Assembly (NCBI GenBank): GCA_041660545.1
Contig: JBAZWE010000004.1
Location: 1 to 59,909 of the forward strand
Reading direction: 5' to 3'
DNA from: JBAZWE01 sp041660545
Lineage (GTDB): Bacteria > Actinomycetota > Thermoleophilia > BMS3ABIN01
DNA: 59,909 nucleotides
A program made the position numbers and the translations under genes. The notes beneath the pieces are model-generated. The model saw only the letters and a list, made by a program, of their open reading frames with translations. It ran no database searches and had not been told where the DNA came from. Below are positions 9,605-18,570 of this stretch, one piece after another. Each line of letters starts with the position of its first letter. Position 1 is the first letter of the stretch.

Positions 9605-9720
9605 TCACCCGTGATACTGGAGTCCGGATTTACAGGGTTCCATCCGGGAAGTAAGTTATAATTTTTTAAACCATATGAAGATGATTCACATCGAAAGCAA
9701 CCTGACCTTTTTTACAAGCA

Positions 9721-10818
9721 TTGAACACAAAAAATACACCAGTCTCTATCGCAGATAGCTGGGAAGAGGAACACCTCTCCCGTTATGCGGTCAAGGCCGC
9801 CAATAGTCTTGGTCGAGCCTGTCCGGAAGAGTCGTGTTCGCTCAGGACATGTTTTCAGAGGGATCGCGACCGCATCGTCCACAGCAAGAGTTTCCGCCGC
9901 CTAAAGCACAAGACCCAGGTATTTATCGCTCCCGAGGGAGATCACTACCGTACCCGTCTTACCCACACCCTGGAGGTCTCGGGGATTTCGCGAACCGCCG
10001 CACGTGCATTGCGTCTGAACGAGGACCTGGCCGAGGCTATCAGCCTGGGTCACGACCTGGGTCATACGCCTTTCGGTCACATCGGCGAAGAGGCGCTTTC
10101 CATATCCCTCGAGAAACGTGCCGGCCGTGGCTTTGAGCACAACAAGCAGAGTCTCAGGGTCGTGCGTCACCTGGAGAACAGCGGCCGCGGTCTGAATCTC
10201 TGCCGGGAAGTCGAAGATGGAATCCTGAAACATACCGGTCCGGAAAAACCCGATACGCTGGAGGGCCAGATCGTGCGTATCGCAGACCGTGTAGCCTACA
10301 TCAATCACGACATCGACGACGCGTTAAGAGCTGGCATTATCAAAACCGGCGATCTACCCTCTGGTGAGTTGTCTCTGCTTGGGGACACCTGTAGCAGGCG
10401 TATCGATCTCCTGGTCCACGACCTGGTGGATTCCAGTCGGGGTAAGGGGCGGATATCACAGAGCCCGGATATGAAAGAAGCCATGAACAACATGCGGGCA
10501 TTTCTATTCGACCGGGTTTACATAGGCTCTGTAGCCAGCAAGGAGATGGACCGTGTCTCCATGCTGGTGGAAAGTCTTTTTGAATATTATATGAGGCACC
10601 CTCAGGCGCTACCCGGCTGGACTGACAAAAATGACGCAGACCTGATCGCGAGTGTAACGGATTATATAGCGGGCATGACCGACCGCTATGCCATAAAGAT
10701 CTTCAAACAACTATTCATCCCGAGCGAGTGGCCTCCCAAGGAAAAGAGAGGCAATAATCCCTATCCATACGCCGGTCCTGATCACAAAGACCCATACCCG
10801 TTGCACGGAGAGGGATAG
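9721..10818 (+). CDS. dgt: dGTP triphosphohydrolase-like HD-domain protein
   Basis: A 365-residue Dgt-family dNTP triphosphohydrolase, which removes triphosphate from dNTPs and tunes the DNA precursor pool. Motifs seen: FRRLKHKTQVFIAPEGDHYRTRLTHTLEV (first HD His), then LGHDLGHTPFGHIGEEAL (the metal-binding HD pair) and IVRIADRVAYINHDIDDALRAG. It starts at a TTG without a good ribosome site. dnaG begins 19 bases after the stop, an arrangement (dgt-dnaG-rpoD) known from other actinobacterial and clostridial genomes. Substrate preference cannot be read from the sequence. Confidence 0.93.
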   Translation: MNTKNTPVSIADSWEEEHLSRYAVKAANSLGRACPEESCSLRTCFQRDRDRIVHSKSFRRLKHKTQVFIAPEGDHYRTRLTHTLEVSGISRTAARALRLNEDLAEAISLGHDLGHTPFGHIGEEALSISLEKRAGRGFEHNKQSLRVVRHLENSGRGLNLCREVEDGILKHTGPEKPDTLEGQIVRIADRVAYINHDIDDALRAGIIKTGDLPSGELSLLGDTCSRRIDLLVHDLVDSSRGKGRISQSPDMKEAMNNMRAFLFDRVYIGSVASKEMDRVSMLVESLFEYYMRHPQALPGWTDKNDADLIASVTDYIAGMTDRYAIKIFKQLFIPSEWPPKEKRGNNPYPYAGPDHKDPYPLHGEG

Positions 10819-10837
10819 GGGGGATGGACCCAATATC

Positions 10838-12622
10838 ATGCCGCGAATAGCACAAATCAGCATCCAGGCCGTGCTTGATGCCTGTGACATGCTGGAAATC
10901 GTCACCCCTTATACGACTCTAAAAAAGAGCGGCTCCAATTACATGGGAAGATGTCCTTTCCACAGCGAAAAGACACCATCTTTTTCAGTGGATCCGGTGC
11001 AGAAACTCTATTATTGTTTTGGCTGTGGTGAGGGTGGAAACGCCTTGACCTTCATTGAGAAAAAAGAGGGGCTTGATTTCGCTGATGCGGTGAAAAGCCT
11101 GGCTGACAAATACGGTGTCCGCCTGGAATTTGAAGAAAGCAGCCCCAGGCAGGAAGAACGCCGTCGCAATCGCGAGCGAATCTATACGCTGCTTGATCAG
11201 GCGGCTTTTTATTATTCAAGATATTTATGGGATTCACCTTCTGCGGCAAAAGCCCGGGATTACCTGGAAAAAAGGGGATTCAAACCTGTAACCTCCCGGG
11301 ATTTTCGTCTTGGTTATTCGCCTCCTTCCGGCTCCTCACTCTATAAGGCGGCGCTTTCGAAAGGTTATACGATCGAGGAGCTGACTGCCGCCGGTCTTGT
11401 ATCGCGTAGCGACAATCGAACCTACGACCGTTTCCGCGGGCGGCTCATGTTCCCGTTTATCGACCATCGAGGCCGGGTGCTGGGCTTTGGCGCTCGCGTC
11501 CTGGACGATAGCAAGCCCAAATATTTAAACTCTCCCGAGTCAGACACCTACCATAAAAGTAACCTGGTATTCGGACTGGGTAACGCTCGTCAGGTGATTG
11601 CCAAGGAAGACCGGGTATTTGTAGTAGAGGGATATACCGACGTGCTGGCATTAAGACAGTCGGGAATAGCCAACGCCGTAGCTTCAATGGGTACCGCCTT
11701 GACCGAACAGCAGCTGAAGGAGATATCACGCTTCACGAAAAATATCTATCTGGCATTTGACTCCGATGCCGCCGGGCGCAGCGCCATGTTAAGAGCACTG
11801 GGATTGGCTAAAAACCTGCAGCTATCGGTGCGTGTTGTAGTTATTCCGCCGGGGCAGGATCCGGCTGATCTGATTCTCGGAGAGGGAGGCAAGGAAGCAT
11901 TTCTCGATCTGGCATCCAGCGCCTCGACACTACTTGAATACCAGGTCCAGACTACGCTGTTGTCCTGTGACCTGGATAATGTGGACGGCAGGGTCAAGGC
12001 ATTCAACGAGCTCAAGAACGTGATTGCAAATGCCGCAAATACGCTGGAACGGGACGAACAGTTAAGGATAATAGCCGATCGACTCCGCCTTGGCCCTGAA
12101 AATGTGGCATACTTAATGAAGTCCTCTCCATCGGTTGATGGAAATGAAGATGGAGGGACTGAACGGCGGGTTTTATCTCAAGAGGAAATCGCTGAGAGAA
12201 GTTTCCTCAGCCTTTGTCTGGCACGCACTGGGGAGGCCGGAAGGTATTTGCAGGATATGACCGAAGCCCACTTCACGACTGATCAAAACAGGTCGGCATT
12301 TAAATGGGTCAAGGCCAGGCTCGGTAGTACGAATACCGGGTCTGACTTGTCTGCAGACAGCTTATCCGCTAACAGCGGAGCGAGGTCGATACTGCCTGAA
12401 CTTGTAATCCGTGCCGAGACTGAAAATTCCGCTGACGGCGCCCTTCCTGAACTATATTTCAGATTATGCGAAGCCGAACTCCTCCGTCGTATCAACAAGA
12501 TCAAGAATCACCTGTCAGATGACGACGAATCTTCAGACGATTTTCGCGAACTTTGCAGACTCGAAGGTCGCCGTCGCAAGATTATTGAACTTATTCAATC
12601 CGGGTCTTACGAAACTGTATGA
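10838..12622 (+). CDS. dnaG: DNA primase DnaG
   Basis: A 594-residue primase making RNA primers at the replication fork. The N-terminal CHC2 zinc ribbon reads CPFHSEKTPSF then YYCFGCGEGGNA. The core has RFRGRLMFPFIDHRGRVLGFGAR. The TOPRIM domain has VFVVEGYTDVLALRQSG with its catalytic Glu and later LAFDSDAAG. The C-terminal roughly 170 residues are a helicase-interaction region, more variable as usual. Stop and rpoD start overlap (ATGA), indicating coupling in the macromolecular-synthesis operon. Confidence 0.96.
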   Translation: MPRIAQISIQAVLDACDMLEIVTPYTTLKKSGSNYMGRCPFHSEKTPSFSVDPVQKLYYCFGCGEGGNALTFIEKKEGLDFADAVKSLADKYGVRLEFEESSPRQEERRRNRERIYTLLDQAAFYYSRYLWDSPSAAKARDYLEKRGFKPVTSRDFRLGYSPPSGSSLYKAALSKGYTIEELTAAGLVSRSDNRTYDRFRGRLMFPFIDHRGRVLGFGARVLDDSKPKYLNSPESDTYHKSNLVFGLGNARQVIAKEDRVFVVEGYTDVLALRQSGIANAVASMGTALTEQQLKEISRFTKNIYLAFDSDAAGRSAMLRALGLAKNLQLSVRVVVIPPGQDPADLILGEGGKEAFLDLASSASTLLEYQVQTTLLSCDLDNVDGRVKAFNELKNVIANAANTLERDEQLRIIADRLRLGPENVAYLMKSSPSVDGNEDGGTERRVLSQEEIAERSFLSLCLARTGEAGRYLQDMTEAHFTTDQNRSAFKWVKARLGSTNTGSDLSADSLSANSGARSILPELVIRAETENSADGALPELYFRLCEAELLRRINKIKNHLSDDDESSDDFRELCRLEGRRRKIIELIQSGSYETV

Positions 12623-13719
12623 GCCACTCCGAAGAAATCACTATCGATGAAGTACGCGAACTGATCCTTGAGGGGCGCGAACAGGGGTATCTTTCCTCTG
12701 ATCGCGTAGCCGATGTGCTCCAGGACATCGATCTTACAACGGAACAGATCGAGAATATATACGCCCTGTTTCTGGACATGGGTATCGATGTCGTCGAGGA
12801 AGAAGACGACCTGCTCATAGCCGCGGCGACAGAAGAGGCAAAAGCCCATCAGGCGGAAATAATCAATCGTCTCGATCTGACGGTAAAAACCCCCACAAGC
12901 GATCCGGTACGTCTTTACCTGAAAGAGATCGGACGTGTGGCGCTACTTACCGCCGAACAGGAAGTAACGCTGGCAAAGCGTATCGAACGGCAGGACATGG
13001 AGGCAAAGCGAAGACTTATACAGGCCAATCTGAGGCTTGTGGTGAGTATCGCCAAGCGATACGTAGGCAGGGGAATGCTTTTTCTGGATCTGATTCAGGA
13101 AGGCAACCTCGGACTGATAAGAGCAGTTGAAAAATTCGATTATCGCAAAGGCTATAAATTCTCGACATATGCGACCTGGTGGATCCGCCAGGCGATAACC
13201 AGAGCCATTGCCGACCAGGCGAGGACGATCAGAATCCCGGTCCATATGGTGGAAACGATCAACAAGCTGATCCGGGTGCAGCGTCAGCTTCTCCAGGACA
13301 AGGGGCGGGAGCCTACGCCGTTCGAGATTGCCAAGGAAATGGACACTACTCCTGAAAAAGTCCGTGAGATACTCAAGATATCCCAGGAGCCGGTCTCACT
13401 CGAGACGCCTATCGGTGAGGAGGAAGACAGTCAGCTTGGCGATTTTATCGAGGACAACGACGCCGTGGCGCCTGATGACGCCGTTTCCGACATAATGCAG
13501 AAGGAAGATCTTTCCCAGGTACTCGGAAGCCTTACCCACCGCGAACGGAAAGTCATCGAGCTGAGGTTCGGTCTTAAGGGCGAACATCCAAGGACACTTG
13601 AAGAGGTCGGGCAGAAATTCGGTGTAACAAGAGAGCGGATTAGGCAGATAGAAGCAAAGACTCTGGTAAAGTTGAAAAGTTATCGCGAATCTCAAAAGTT
13701 AAAGGAATTCCTCGAATAG
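12619..13719 (+). CDS. rpoD: Primary RNA polymerase sigma factor (sigma-70/SigA)
   Basis: A 366-residue group 1 sigma factor. Region 1.1 is at about residues 1-70, region 1.2 at DPVRLYLKEIGRVALLT, region 2 with NLRLVVSIAKRYVGRGM, FLDLIQEGNLGLIRAVEKFD and FSTYATWWIRQAITRAIADQ, region 3, and a region 4 HTH ending GVTRERIRQIEAKTLVKLK. Promoters seen in the window (TTGATT-N17-TATAAT, TTGACA-N17-TATTAT) fit its standard specificity. Translationally coupled to dnaG and followed by a terminator. Confidence 0.97.
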   Translation: MSHSEEITIDEVRELILEGREQGYLSSDRVADVLQDIDLTTEQIENIYALFLDMGIDVVEEEDDLLIAAATEEAKAHQAEIINRLDLTVKTPTSDPVRLYLKEIGRVALLTAEQEVTLAKRIERQDMEAKRRLIQANLRLVVSIAKRYVGRGMLFLDLIQEGNLGLIRAVEKFDYRKGYKFSTYATWWIRQAITRAIADQARTIRIPVHMVETINKLIRVQRQLLQDKGREPTPFEIAKEMDTTPEKVREILKISQEPVSLETPIGEEEDSQLGDFIEDNDAVAPDDAVSDIMQKEDLSQVLGSLTHRERKVIELRFGLKGEHPRTLEEVGQKFGVTRERIRQIEAKTLVKLKSYRESQKLKEFLE

Positions 13720-13744
13720 GTCATAAAAAATCTGTCTGTATGCA

Positions 13745-13777
13745 AGAGCGGTTAGATTTAATCGCTCTGTTTTTTTT
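13745..13777 (+). terminator. Terminator after rpoD
   Basis: AGAGCG / CGCTCT stem extended by weaker pairs across an AT-rich loop, followed by eight to nine T residues. Confidence 0.85.
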
Positions 13778-13800
13778 AAGTGGATTGGTTGAAAAAAAGT

Positions 13801-13831
13801 TTGACAGTGATATACTTCCCCTGTTTATGCT
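13801..13831 (+). promoter_or_regulatory. Candidate promoter for the two-CW gene
   Basis: A perfect -35 TTGACA at 13801-13806 with a TATGCT -10-like element at 13826-13831 (19-base spacer, longer than ideal). It lies between the rpoD terminator and the next gene, where a promoter is expected. Confidence 0.4.
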
Positions 13832-13888
13832 TCTGGCGCCCGTAATCCGTACCCCAGTGTGGATGCGTCGAGGTGGGGGGGGTAAAAA

Positions 13889-14155
13889 ATGGATAATCGT
13901 AAGTGTTGGGAAATGAAGCCCAACTGTATGATGAACGGCCGGAGCAAGGATAAATCAAACTGTCCGGCTTTTCGTGAAAGTATTGGGTGCTGGGAAGTCG
14001 ACTGGCTAAAGATCGTCGAAGCTCTTCCGGCCAGTCAGCAGGAATACTGGTACATGTTCATGGAGAAATGCCCATCGTGTGCCGCCTACAAAGCACACCC
14101 GGATGAGATGCAGGCCCGCATCGATGCCGTCAAAGATCTTTACATGAGCGATTAA
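13889..14155 (+). CDS. Small two-CW-domain protein
   Basis: An 88-residue protein with two CW-type motifs: KCWEMKPNC near the start and GCWEVDWLKIV in the middle, plus NCPAF and a CPSCAAY pair. The six or more Cys in C-x2-C and CW contexts suggest a small metal-binding domain. It resembles the two-CW family of unknown function found in anaerobic bacteria. No signal peptide or membrane segment, so probably cytosolic. Stand-alone gene between its own promoter and tRNA-Asn. A GGGGGGG stretch lies just upstream of the ATG. Function unknown. Confidence 0.8.
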   Translation: MDNRKCWEMKPNCMMNGRSKDKSNCPAFRESIGCWEVDWLKIVEALPASQQEYWYMFMEKCPSCAAYKAHPDEMQARIDAVKDLYMSD

Positions 14156-14271
14156 TACTGACGCCGCAGCTGCTTTACGATTAGATCTCCCGGTCTTTCC
14201 TGAAAGAAACATTTCAACCTTTCTTGAAAAGGCTGATTGTGCCCCTCTATAATGCAATTACTTCATTATGC

Positions 14272-14346
14272 TCCTCGGTAGCTCAATGGTAGAGCGTCCG
14301 GCTGTTAACCGGTAGGTTGCAGGTTCAAGTCCTGCCCGAGGAGCCA
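14272..14346 (+). tRNA. tRNA-Asn (GTT)
   Basis: A full cloverleaf: acceptor TCCTCGG / CCGAGGA, D arm with AGCTCAATGGTAGAGC, anticodon loop CTGTTAA with GTT, T arm GCAGGTTCAAGTCCTGC, then discriminator G and encoded CCA. Confidence 0.97.
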
Positions 14347-14434
14347 GTATACCCCGCGGCAAACACATCGGAATAATATATTTCAGGGATAACCCCTATG
14401 CCACGTATGGTTGAGTATATTTATACTCATAAGC

Positions 14435-14713
14435 ATGGAAGTTTTTGAATGCCCATATTGCGGTCAGGAAAAAAATCACGGAGATGCAGCTGAAGATTTC
14501 TGCAGTTGCAGGTTTTGTGGTTTTAAATCAGCGCTGATTCATGCTGACGACGGCAAGCTTCTCATAGTCGACAGGAGAATGCCCTATCTTCAACGGCGTT
14601 GCCAGGAGTTGTCAGAGATTTCACCTGATGTGACGGTGGTAGTGGATAGACGTATTGCTCAGGATCCATATGAGGAATCAGAAAGACGCTTAGACACGGA
14701 AGCGTCCGTTTGA
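14435..14713 (+). CDS. Small zinc-ribbon protein, function unknown
   Basis: A 92-residue protein starting MEVFECPYCGQEKNHGD, then CSCRFCGFKSALI: two CxxC-type pairs forming a zinc ribbon in the first 35 residues. The C-terminal half (LLIVDRRMPYLQRRC, VVVDRRIAQDPYEESERR) has a repeated VDRR element and no membrane segment. The ATG at 14435 was preferred to the upstream start because the first zinc pair then sits at the usual distance from the N-terminus. I do not recognise a named family; a nucleic-acid or regulatory role is only a guess. Confidence 0.65.
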   Translation: MEVFECPYCGQEKNHGDAAEDFCSCRFCGFKSALIHADDGKLLIVDRRMPYLQRRCQELSEISPDVTVVVDRRIAQDPYEESERRLDTEASV

Positions 14714-14744
14714 TGATTCGTACGGTCTGATCCGTTACACCAGA

Positions 14745-15341
14745 TTATCCCAGACCGACGATGTATTTCCCGAGTTCGTAAGCATCTCCCAGGGAAACCT
14801 TATTCTCGTTTATCTCGCCTTGATCATCAACGCCTCGCACAAGAATATAGTGGTCCTCCAGCGGCTGCATATCAATCGCATCGAAAAAATATTTCAGGGT
14901 CAGCATGGTTCCATCGAAAAGTTTTGAACCACTGGTGCCGCCGATACCGATATAGGCAGCATATCTGGCCGGAGCATTTGAAGGGCGAGGAAATGCTTGC
15001 TTGAGCATATACTTGATCGCCCAGTAACGCTGGCAACGATCGATCATTGCTTTAGTCTGCGCGGGAAGGCCCATGAAAAATATTGGCGCGGCGAGAATGA
15101 TGCGGTCTGCCAGCTCTATCGCTTCGTACACCTCATCCATATCATCAGTCATGCTACATTCGCCAGATTCAAAGCAGTCATTACATTCAGTGCAACCGTA
15201 AAAGTCGAGATCATAAAGACTGATCTTCATGGTCTTTGCTTTAGAATCTATGGCGCCTTTGAGTGCGGCGTCGAGCAGTATGTCCGAGTTGCCCTTATGC
15301 CTCGGACTACCGAGGATTCCCAGTACATTTATCTCAGTCAA
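14745..15341 (-). CDS. Iron-sulfur flavoprotein / NADPH-dependent FMN reductase family
   Basis: A 198-residue flavodoxin-fold protein. The FMN phosphate loop is GSPRHKGNSDILLDAALKG at the N-terminus. A compact cluster GCTECNDCFESGEC (C-x2-C-x2-C-x5-C) matches the iron-sulfur flavoprotein signature binding a 4Fe-4S cluster next to FMN. The segment IILAAPIFFMGLPAQTKAMIDR is also typical. Such proteins pass electrons in anaerobes, often in oxygen or peroxide detoxification. Its start overlaps the end of the nitroreductase gene by 8 bases, so the two are cotranscribed. Confidence 0.85.
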   Translation of the reverse strand: MTEINVLGILGSPRHKGNSDILLDAALKGAIDSKAKTMKISLYDLDFYGCTECNDCFESGECSMTDDMDEVYEAIELADRIILAAPIFFMGLPAQTKAMIDRCQRYWAIKYMLKQAFPRPSNAPARYAAYIGIGGTSGSKLFDGTMLTLKYFFDAIDMQPLEDHYILVRGVDDQGEINENKVSLGDAYELGKYIVGLG

Positions 15342-15960
15342 AGCGCTTCACTTTGTTTGCAACGGAACTTCTACCGGGAAAATCGGGTTTGGGATCATCC
15401 GGGTATCCTATACAGACAAGAGCTACAAGGTGCTTCGCGCTATCGACATGAAGATACTGGCTTACAAGGTGAGCGTCGAATAATGTGAACCACAGGCTTC
15501 CGAGTCCCTGTGCCTGCGCTGCCAGAAGCATGTTCTGAATGGCGGCGGCGCAGGCGTACTTGTATCCATCCTTAACCCTCTCCTGCAAAGTCTGCCGTAT
15601 GCCGGTCCGTGGAAGACCGACAACGGCGATGACGGTAGGTACGCTTAGTAGAAATTCGAGTGAATATCCTGGGGAGGACTTGCCCTCCTCCCCAATGCCA
15701 TCTTCTGCTGGAACCGGTCGCACATACGAGAAGCCATGTATTTCAACAATGCCGTTATCCAAAGCGGTGTTGGATAGCCTGTATATCTGCTCTCGTGTCG
15801 CATCCCCAGATATCACGATAAATTCCCATGGCTGACTATTGGCGGGGGAAGGTGCCATATTCGCCGCCTCGAGAATCGCGTCTATTTTTGATGCTTCTAC
15901 CTGCTTATTCGAAAAACTGCGATAGCTCCGCCGTTCCCTGATGGCTTCGAATAACTCCAT
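15334..15960 (-). CDS. Nitroreductase family protein
   Basis: A 208-residue FMN-dependent oxidoreductase of the nitroreductase fold. Typical features are the N-terminal IRERRSYRSFSNKQV (FMN phosphate-binding Arg residues), APSPANSQPWEFIVISG, and the late AAIQNMLLAAQAQGLGSLWFTLF and LVALVCIGYPDD. No ferredoxin domain is attached. It is the first gene of a two-gene operon with the iron-sulfur flavoprotein, suggesting a shared redox role, though the substrate is not predictable. Confidence 0.9.
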   Translation of the reverse strand: MELFEAIRERRSYRSFSNKQVEASKIDAILEAANMAPSPANSQPWEFIVISGDATREQIYRLSNTALDNGIVEIHGFSYVRPVPAEDGIGEEGKSSPGYSLEFLLSVPTVIAVVGLPRTGIRQTLQERVKDGYKYACAAAIQNMLLAAQAQGLGSLWFTLFDAHLVSQYLHVDSAKHLVALVCIGYPDDPKPDFPGRSSVANKVKRFD

Positions 15961-16032
15961 ATCATCAGGGATGATAACGATGGCTCATGATCGTCATTCG
16001 CCCGTTATTATGTTTATTCCGCTTCTTGCCGA

Positions 16033-16581
16033 TTATCTGGCCTTCTTGGAAGCTGCCCTTTTCTTGGCGGCAGGTTTCCTCGCCGCTGTTTTCTTCTTCG
16101 CTGCAGGCTTACGCGCCGCAGTTTTCTTTGCCGCCGGCTTGCGCGCTGCGGTCTTCTTGGCGGCCGGCTTGCGTGCGGTAGTCTTCTTCACGGTTTTCTT
16201 GGCGGCAGGTTTCCTCGCCGCTGTTTTCTTCTTCGCTGCAGGCTTACGCGCCGCAGTTTTCTTTGCCGCCGGCTTGCGCGCTGCGGTCTTCTTGGCGGCC
16301 GGCTTCCTTGCGGTAGTCTTCTTCACAGTTTTCTTGGCGGCAGTCTTCTTCGCTGCTGTTTTCTTCTTCGCTGCAGGCTTACGCGCCGCAGTTTTCTTTG
16401 CCGCCGGCTTGCGTGCGGTAGTCTTCTTCACAGTTTTCTTGGCAGCAGTCTTCTTCGCTGCAGGCTTACGCGCCGCAGTTTTCTTTGCCGCCGGCTTGCG
16501 CGCCGCAGTTTTCTTCGCTGCGGTTTTAGCTTTTGGTCTTGCAACTGCTTTCTTCCTGGTTGCTGTTTTCTTTGCTGCCAT
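16033..16581 (-). CDS. Lysine/alanine-rich histone H1-like protein
   Basis: A 182-residue, extremely basic low-complexity protein made of AAKKTAARKP-type units with KKTVKKTTARKP variants. The start at 16581 is set by an AAGGAGG site 6 bases upstream; the longer reading frame adds 20 residues with no support. There is no globular domain. Such tails resemble histone H1 C-termini and the Lys-rich ends of actinobacterial HupB, and bind DNA non-specifically, so nucleoid compaction is inferred. The DNA is built of 135-bp repeats. Confidence 0.85.
   Translation of the reverse strand: MAAKKTATRKKAVARPKAKTAAKKTAARKPAAKKTAARKPAAKKTAAKKTVKKTTARKPAAKKTAARKPAAKKKTAAKKTAAKKTVKKTTARKPAAKKTAARKPAAKKTAARKPAAKKKTAARKPAAKKTVKKTTARKPAAKKTAARKPAAKKTAARKPAAKKKTAARKPAAKKRAASKKAR
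16066..16440. repeat. In-frame tandem repeats of 135 bp within the histone-like gene
   Basis: Copy 1 is at 16066-16200, copy 2 at 16201-16335 (nearly identical) and a shortened copy of 105 bp at 16336-16440 that lacks one 30-bp sub-unit. All begin with GGCGGCAG on the plus strand. 135 bp is 45 codons, so the frame is kept when copies are gained or lost. Confidence 0.9.
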
Positions 16582-16856
16582 ATGAAGCCTCCTTGGAGAG
16601 TTTGTAACGGATGCGCGCTGTCGCGCTATAACTGCTGACATAATCTAATAACCAAAATGATCAAAGGTCAAACGAAAAATTATGCAGCACGATCATCGCA
16701 CAACCGCATAGACAAGTTACCAGTTAGTCAAGAATCGTAAAATTCCTGCCGATGGGCGTTTATTGGAATAGGAGGCTATTCTTCTACCTGGCAATATTCT
16801 TCAGCCATCGCCAGCCAAATAAGGTGCCAATATTCAACAAACCACAAAATTAAGAT

Positions 16857-17342
16857 ATGTCAAAACTTGATAAAAATATTGTTAATGGTAGTCACCTGCG
16901 AGAAATTAACACATCGGACAGGTCGGATTCCGCACCGGGTTCCGGCATCGCGATAAATGATGGAGGCCGAAGACGTGTGCTTGTCGTCGACGATGAACCC
17001 GCCATAGTAGAGCTTATAACGGATATTCTCACAATGGATGGACATGGTGTCGATGTGGCTACGAACGGACGCCTGGCATTAAAGAAACTTTCAAACACGA
17101 GCTATGACAAAGTGATCACTGACTTGAGAATGCCAGAAATAGACGGTAGGGAGTTACATAGGAGAATTCTTGAAATCGATCCTGACCTTGCAGCCAATAT
17201 CGTATTCATGACGGGAGATACGGTGAGTGTTGATATTAGAGAATATCTTGATAGAACAGGTAACGTATATCTTGTGAAACCGTTTAACCTTCAAGAATTA
17301 CGGGAAACTCTTCATAAGGTGATGAAAAATAATGAAAACTGA
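16857..17342 (+). CDS. Single-domain response regulator
   Basis: A 161-residue protein with a roughly 39-residue polar N-terminal extension followed by one receiver domain: RVLVVDDEPAIVELI, phospho-acceptor Asp in KVITDLRMPEIDG, Thr in VFMTGD, and Lys in YLVKPF. There is no output domain. The last 11 bases overlap the next regulator gene, so the two are translationally coupled and probably act in one pathway. No partner kinase is adjacent. Confidence 0.9.
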   Translation: MSKLDKNIVNGSHLREINTSDRSDSAPGSGIAINDGGRRRVLVVDDEPAIVELITDILTMDGHGVDVATNGRLALKKLSNTSYDKVITDLRMPEIDGRELHRRILEIDPDLAANIVFMTGDTVSVDIREYLDRTGNVYLVKPFNLQELRETLHKVMKNNEN

Positions 17343-18370
17343 AAAAGCCAGAGTTCTGATAGTAGATGATGAAGAAACAGTGCGTGAAATCCTGCGAAGG
17401 ACTTTAGAGCAGGAGGGGTACAGCTGTGTTACTGCATATGATGCTGACAACGCCCTCGACGGGATTNNNNNNNNNNGACCTTGTACTTTCCGACATAATG
17501 ATGCCAGGCAAATCGGGAGTTGAACTACTCGGGGAAGTAAGGGAAAAGAGTCCTGATACGGCAATGATCATGGTAACAGCGGTAGCCGATACACAGACTG
17601 CCATTAACGCCATGAAGTTGGGCGCATACGATTATGTTACCAAGCCATTCAATCTTGTCGAGGTGCTTATGAGCGTCGACAGGGCAATAGAAAAAAGAAA
17701 CCTCATTGTTTCTAACCGTGAATACAAGGTGAATCTTGAGAAGAAGGTGGGAGAGCAGACAGAGGAAATCCGTGAGACCTTCCTCGGCGCGCTTATGTCA
17801 CTGGCGGAAGCCCTCGATGCAAAAGATTCTTATACAAATGGACACTCAAAGAGGGTTACAGAGGTTGCGGTTACCCTGTGTCAGGAGTTGGGACTTGCAA
17901 GTGAGGCAATAGACAAGATTCGTTTTGCAGGACTTGTTCACGATATTGGCAAAATCGGCGTGCCAGAGGAGATTTTGCTGAAACCGGGAAAACTCACTGA
18001 TGAGGAATTTGACCGGATCAAGGAGCATTCTGCTGCTGGTGAAAAAATTCTTAAACCGATCATCAGGGATCAGGAGATTCTGGCAATAGTCAGATACCAT
18101 CACGAAAGGTATTCTGGAGGAGGTTATCCGGATGGGAAAATGAAAGAAGATATCCCATTGGGAGCTCGCATAATGGCAGTTGCTGATGCATACGACGCCA
18201 TGACCTCAAGCAGGCCTTACAGAGAGGCCCTGTCACCCGAAAAGGCAAGAAGCCAGCTTATGGCAAACCGGGGGAGCCAGTTTGATCCGGAGATTGTAGA
18301 TGTGTTTATCAAGGCGGAGGGGAAAATGCCGTTTTGTCCTCTTTCCGGAAGTCCCAGCCTAAGGAAATAG
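17332..18370 (+). CDS. Response regulator with HD-GYP domain (c-di-GMP phosphodiesterase type), interrupted by an assembly gap
   Basis: The N-terminal receiver starts RVLIVDDEETVREILRR and, after the 10-N gap at 17467-17476, continues DLVLSDIMMPGKSGVELL, then MVTAVADTQTA and YVTKPFNLVEV. A linker helix leads to an HD-GYP domain: GHSKRVTEV, VHDIGKIGVPEEILLKPGKL, VRYHHERYSGGGYPDG, ARIMAVADAYDAMTSSRPYR. HD-GYP proteins hydrolyse c-di-GMP. The frame before the gap differs from the frame after it, but a true gap of 9, 12 or 15 bases would restore one frame. It is therefore probably an intact gene of about 346-348 codons, not a pseudogene. Confidence 0.88.
17467..17476. other. Assembly gap (10 N)
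   Basis: Ten ambiguous bases inside the receiver domain of the HD-GYP regulator. Their number does not keep the reading frame, so 10 is a placeholder length. Confidence 0.97.
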
Positions 18371-18570
18371 CACTTTCGCGCGGACTCTTCACGGTTTTTG
18401 AGCAGGAAAATAGATTGTTTAGGACGCTGGTTTGGCATATTCGTATTAAGGGTAGTTCATCAGTATAAGTAAGGTCATTCCCTTATATCATTTGCATTGA
18501 TCAACGTTTAGGCTTTCATTGCTCGTCATGCAGCAGGCAGGTCGGCACTCGAAGTAGGAGGAGGAGAATA

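Noticed and set aside
7224..9608. Minus-strand frames of 100-180 residues inside ppdK
   Set aside because: Mirror frames of a conserved enzyme, with no motifs or ribosome sites.
16066..16440. CRISPR-like direct repeats
   Set aside because: The repeats are adjacent coding units without spacers.
15941..16585. Long plus-strand frame of Ala/Phe-rich repeats (about 214 residues)
   Set aside because: It is the antisense shadow of the Lys/Ala-rich gene; the minus frame has a clear ribosome site and a plausible protein.
17426..18370. Separate truncated HD-GYP gene starting after the gap
   Set aside because: The frame change is explained by the placeholder length of the N run; the receiver continues across it.
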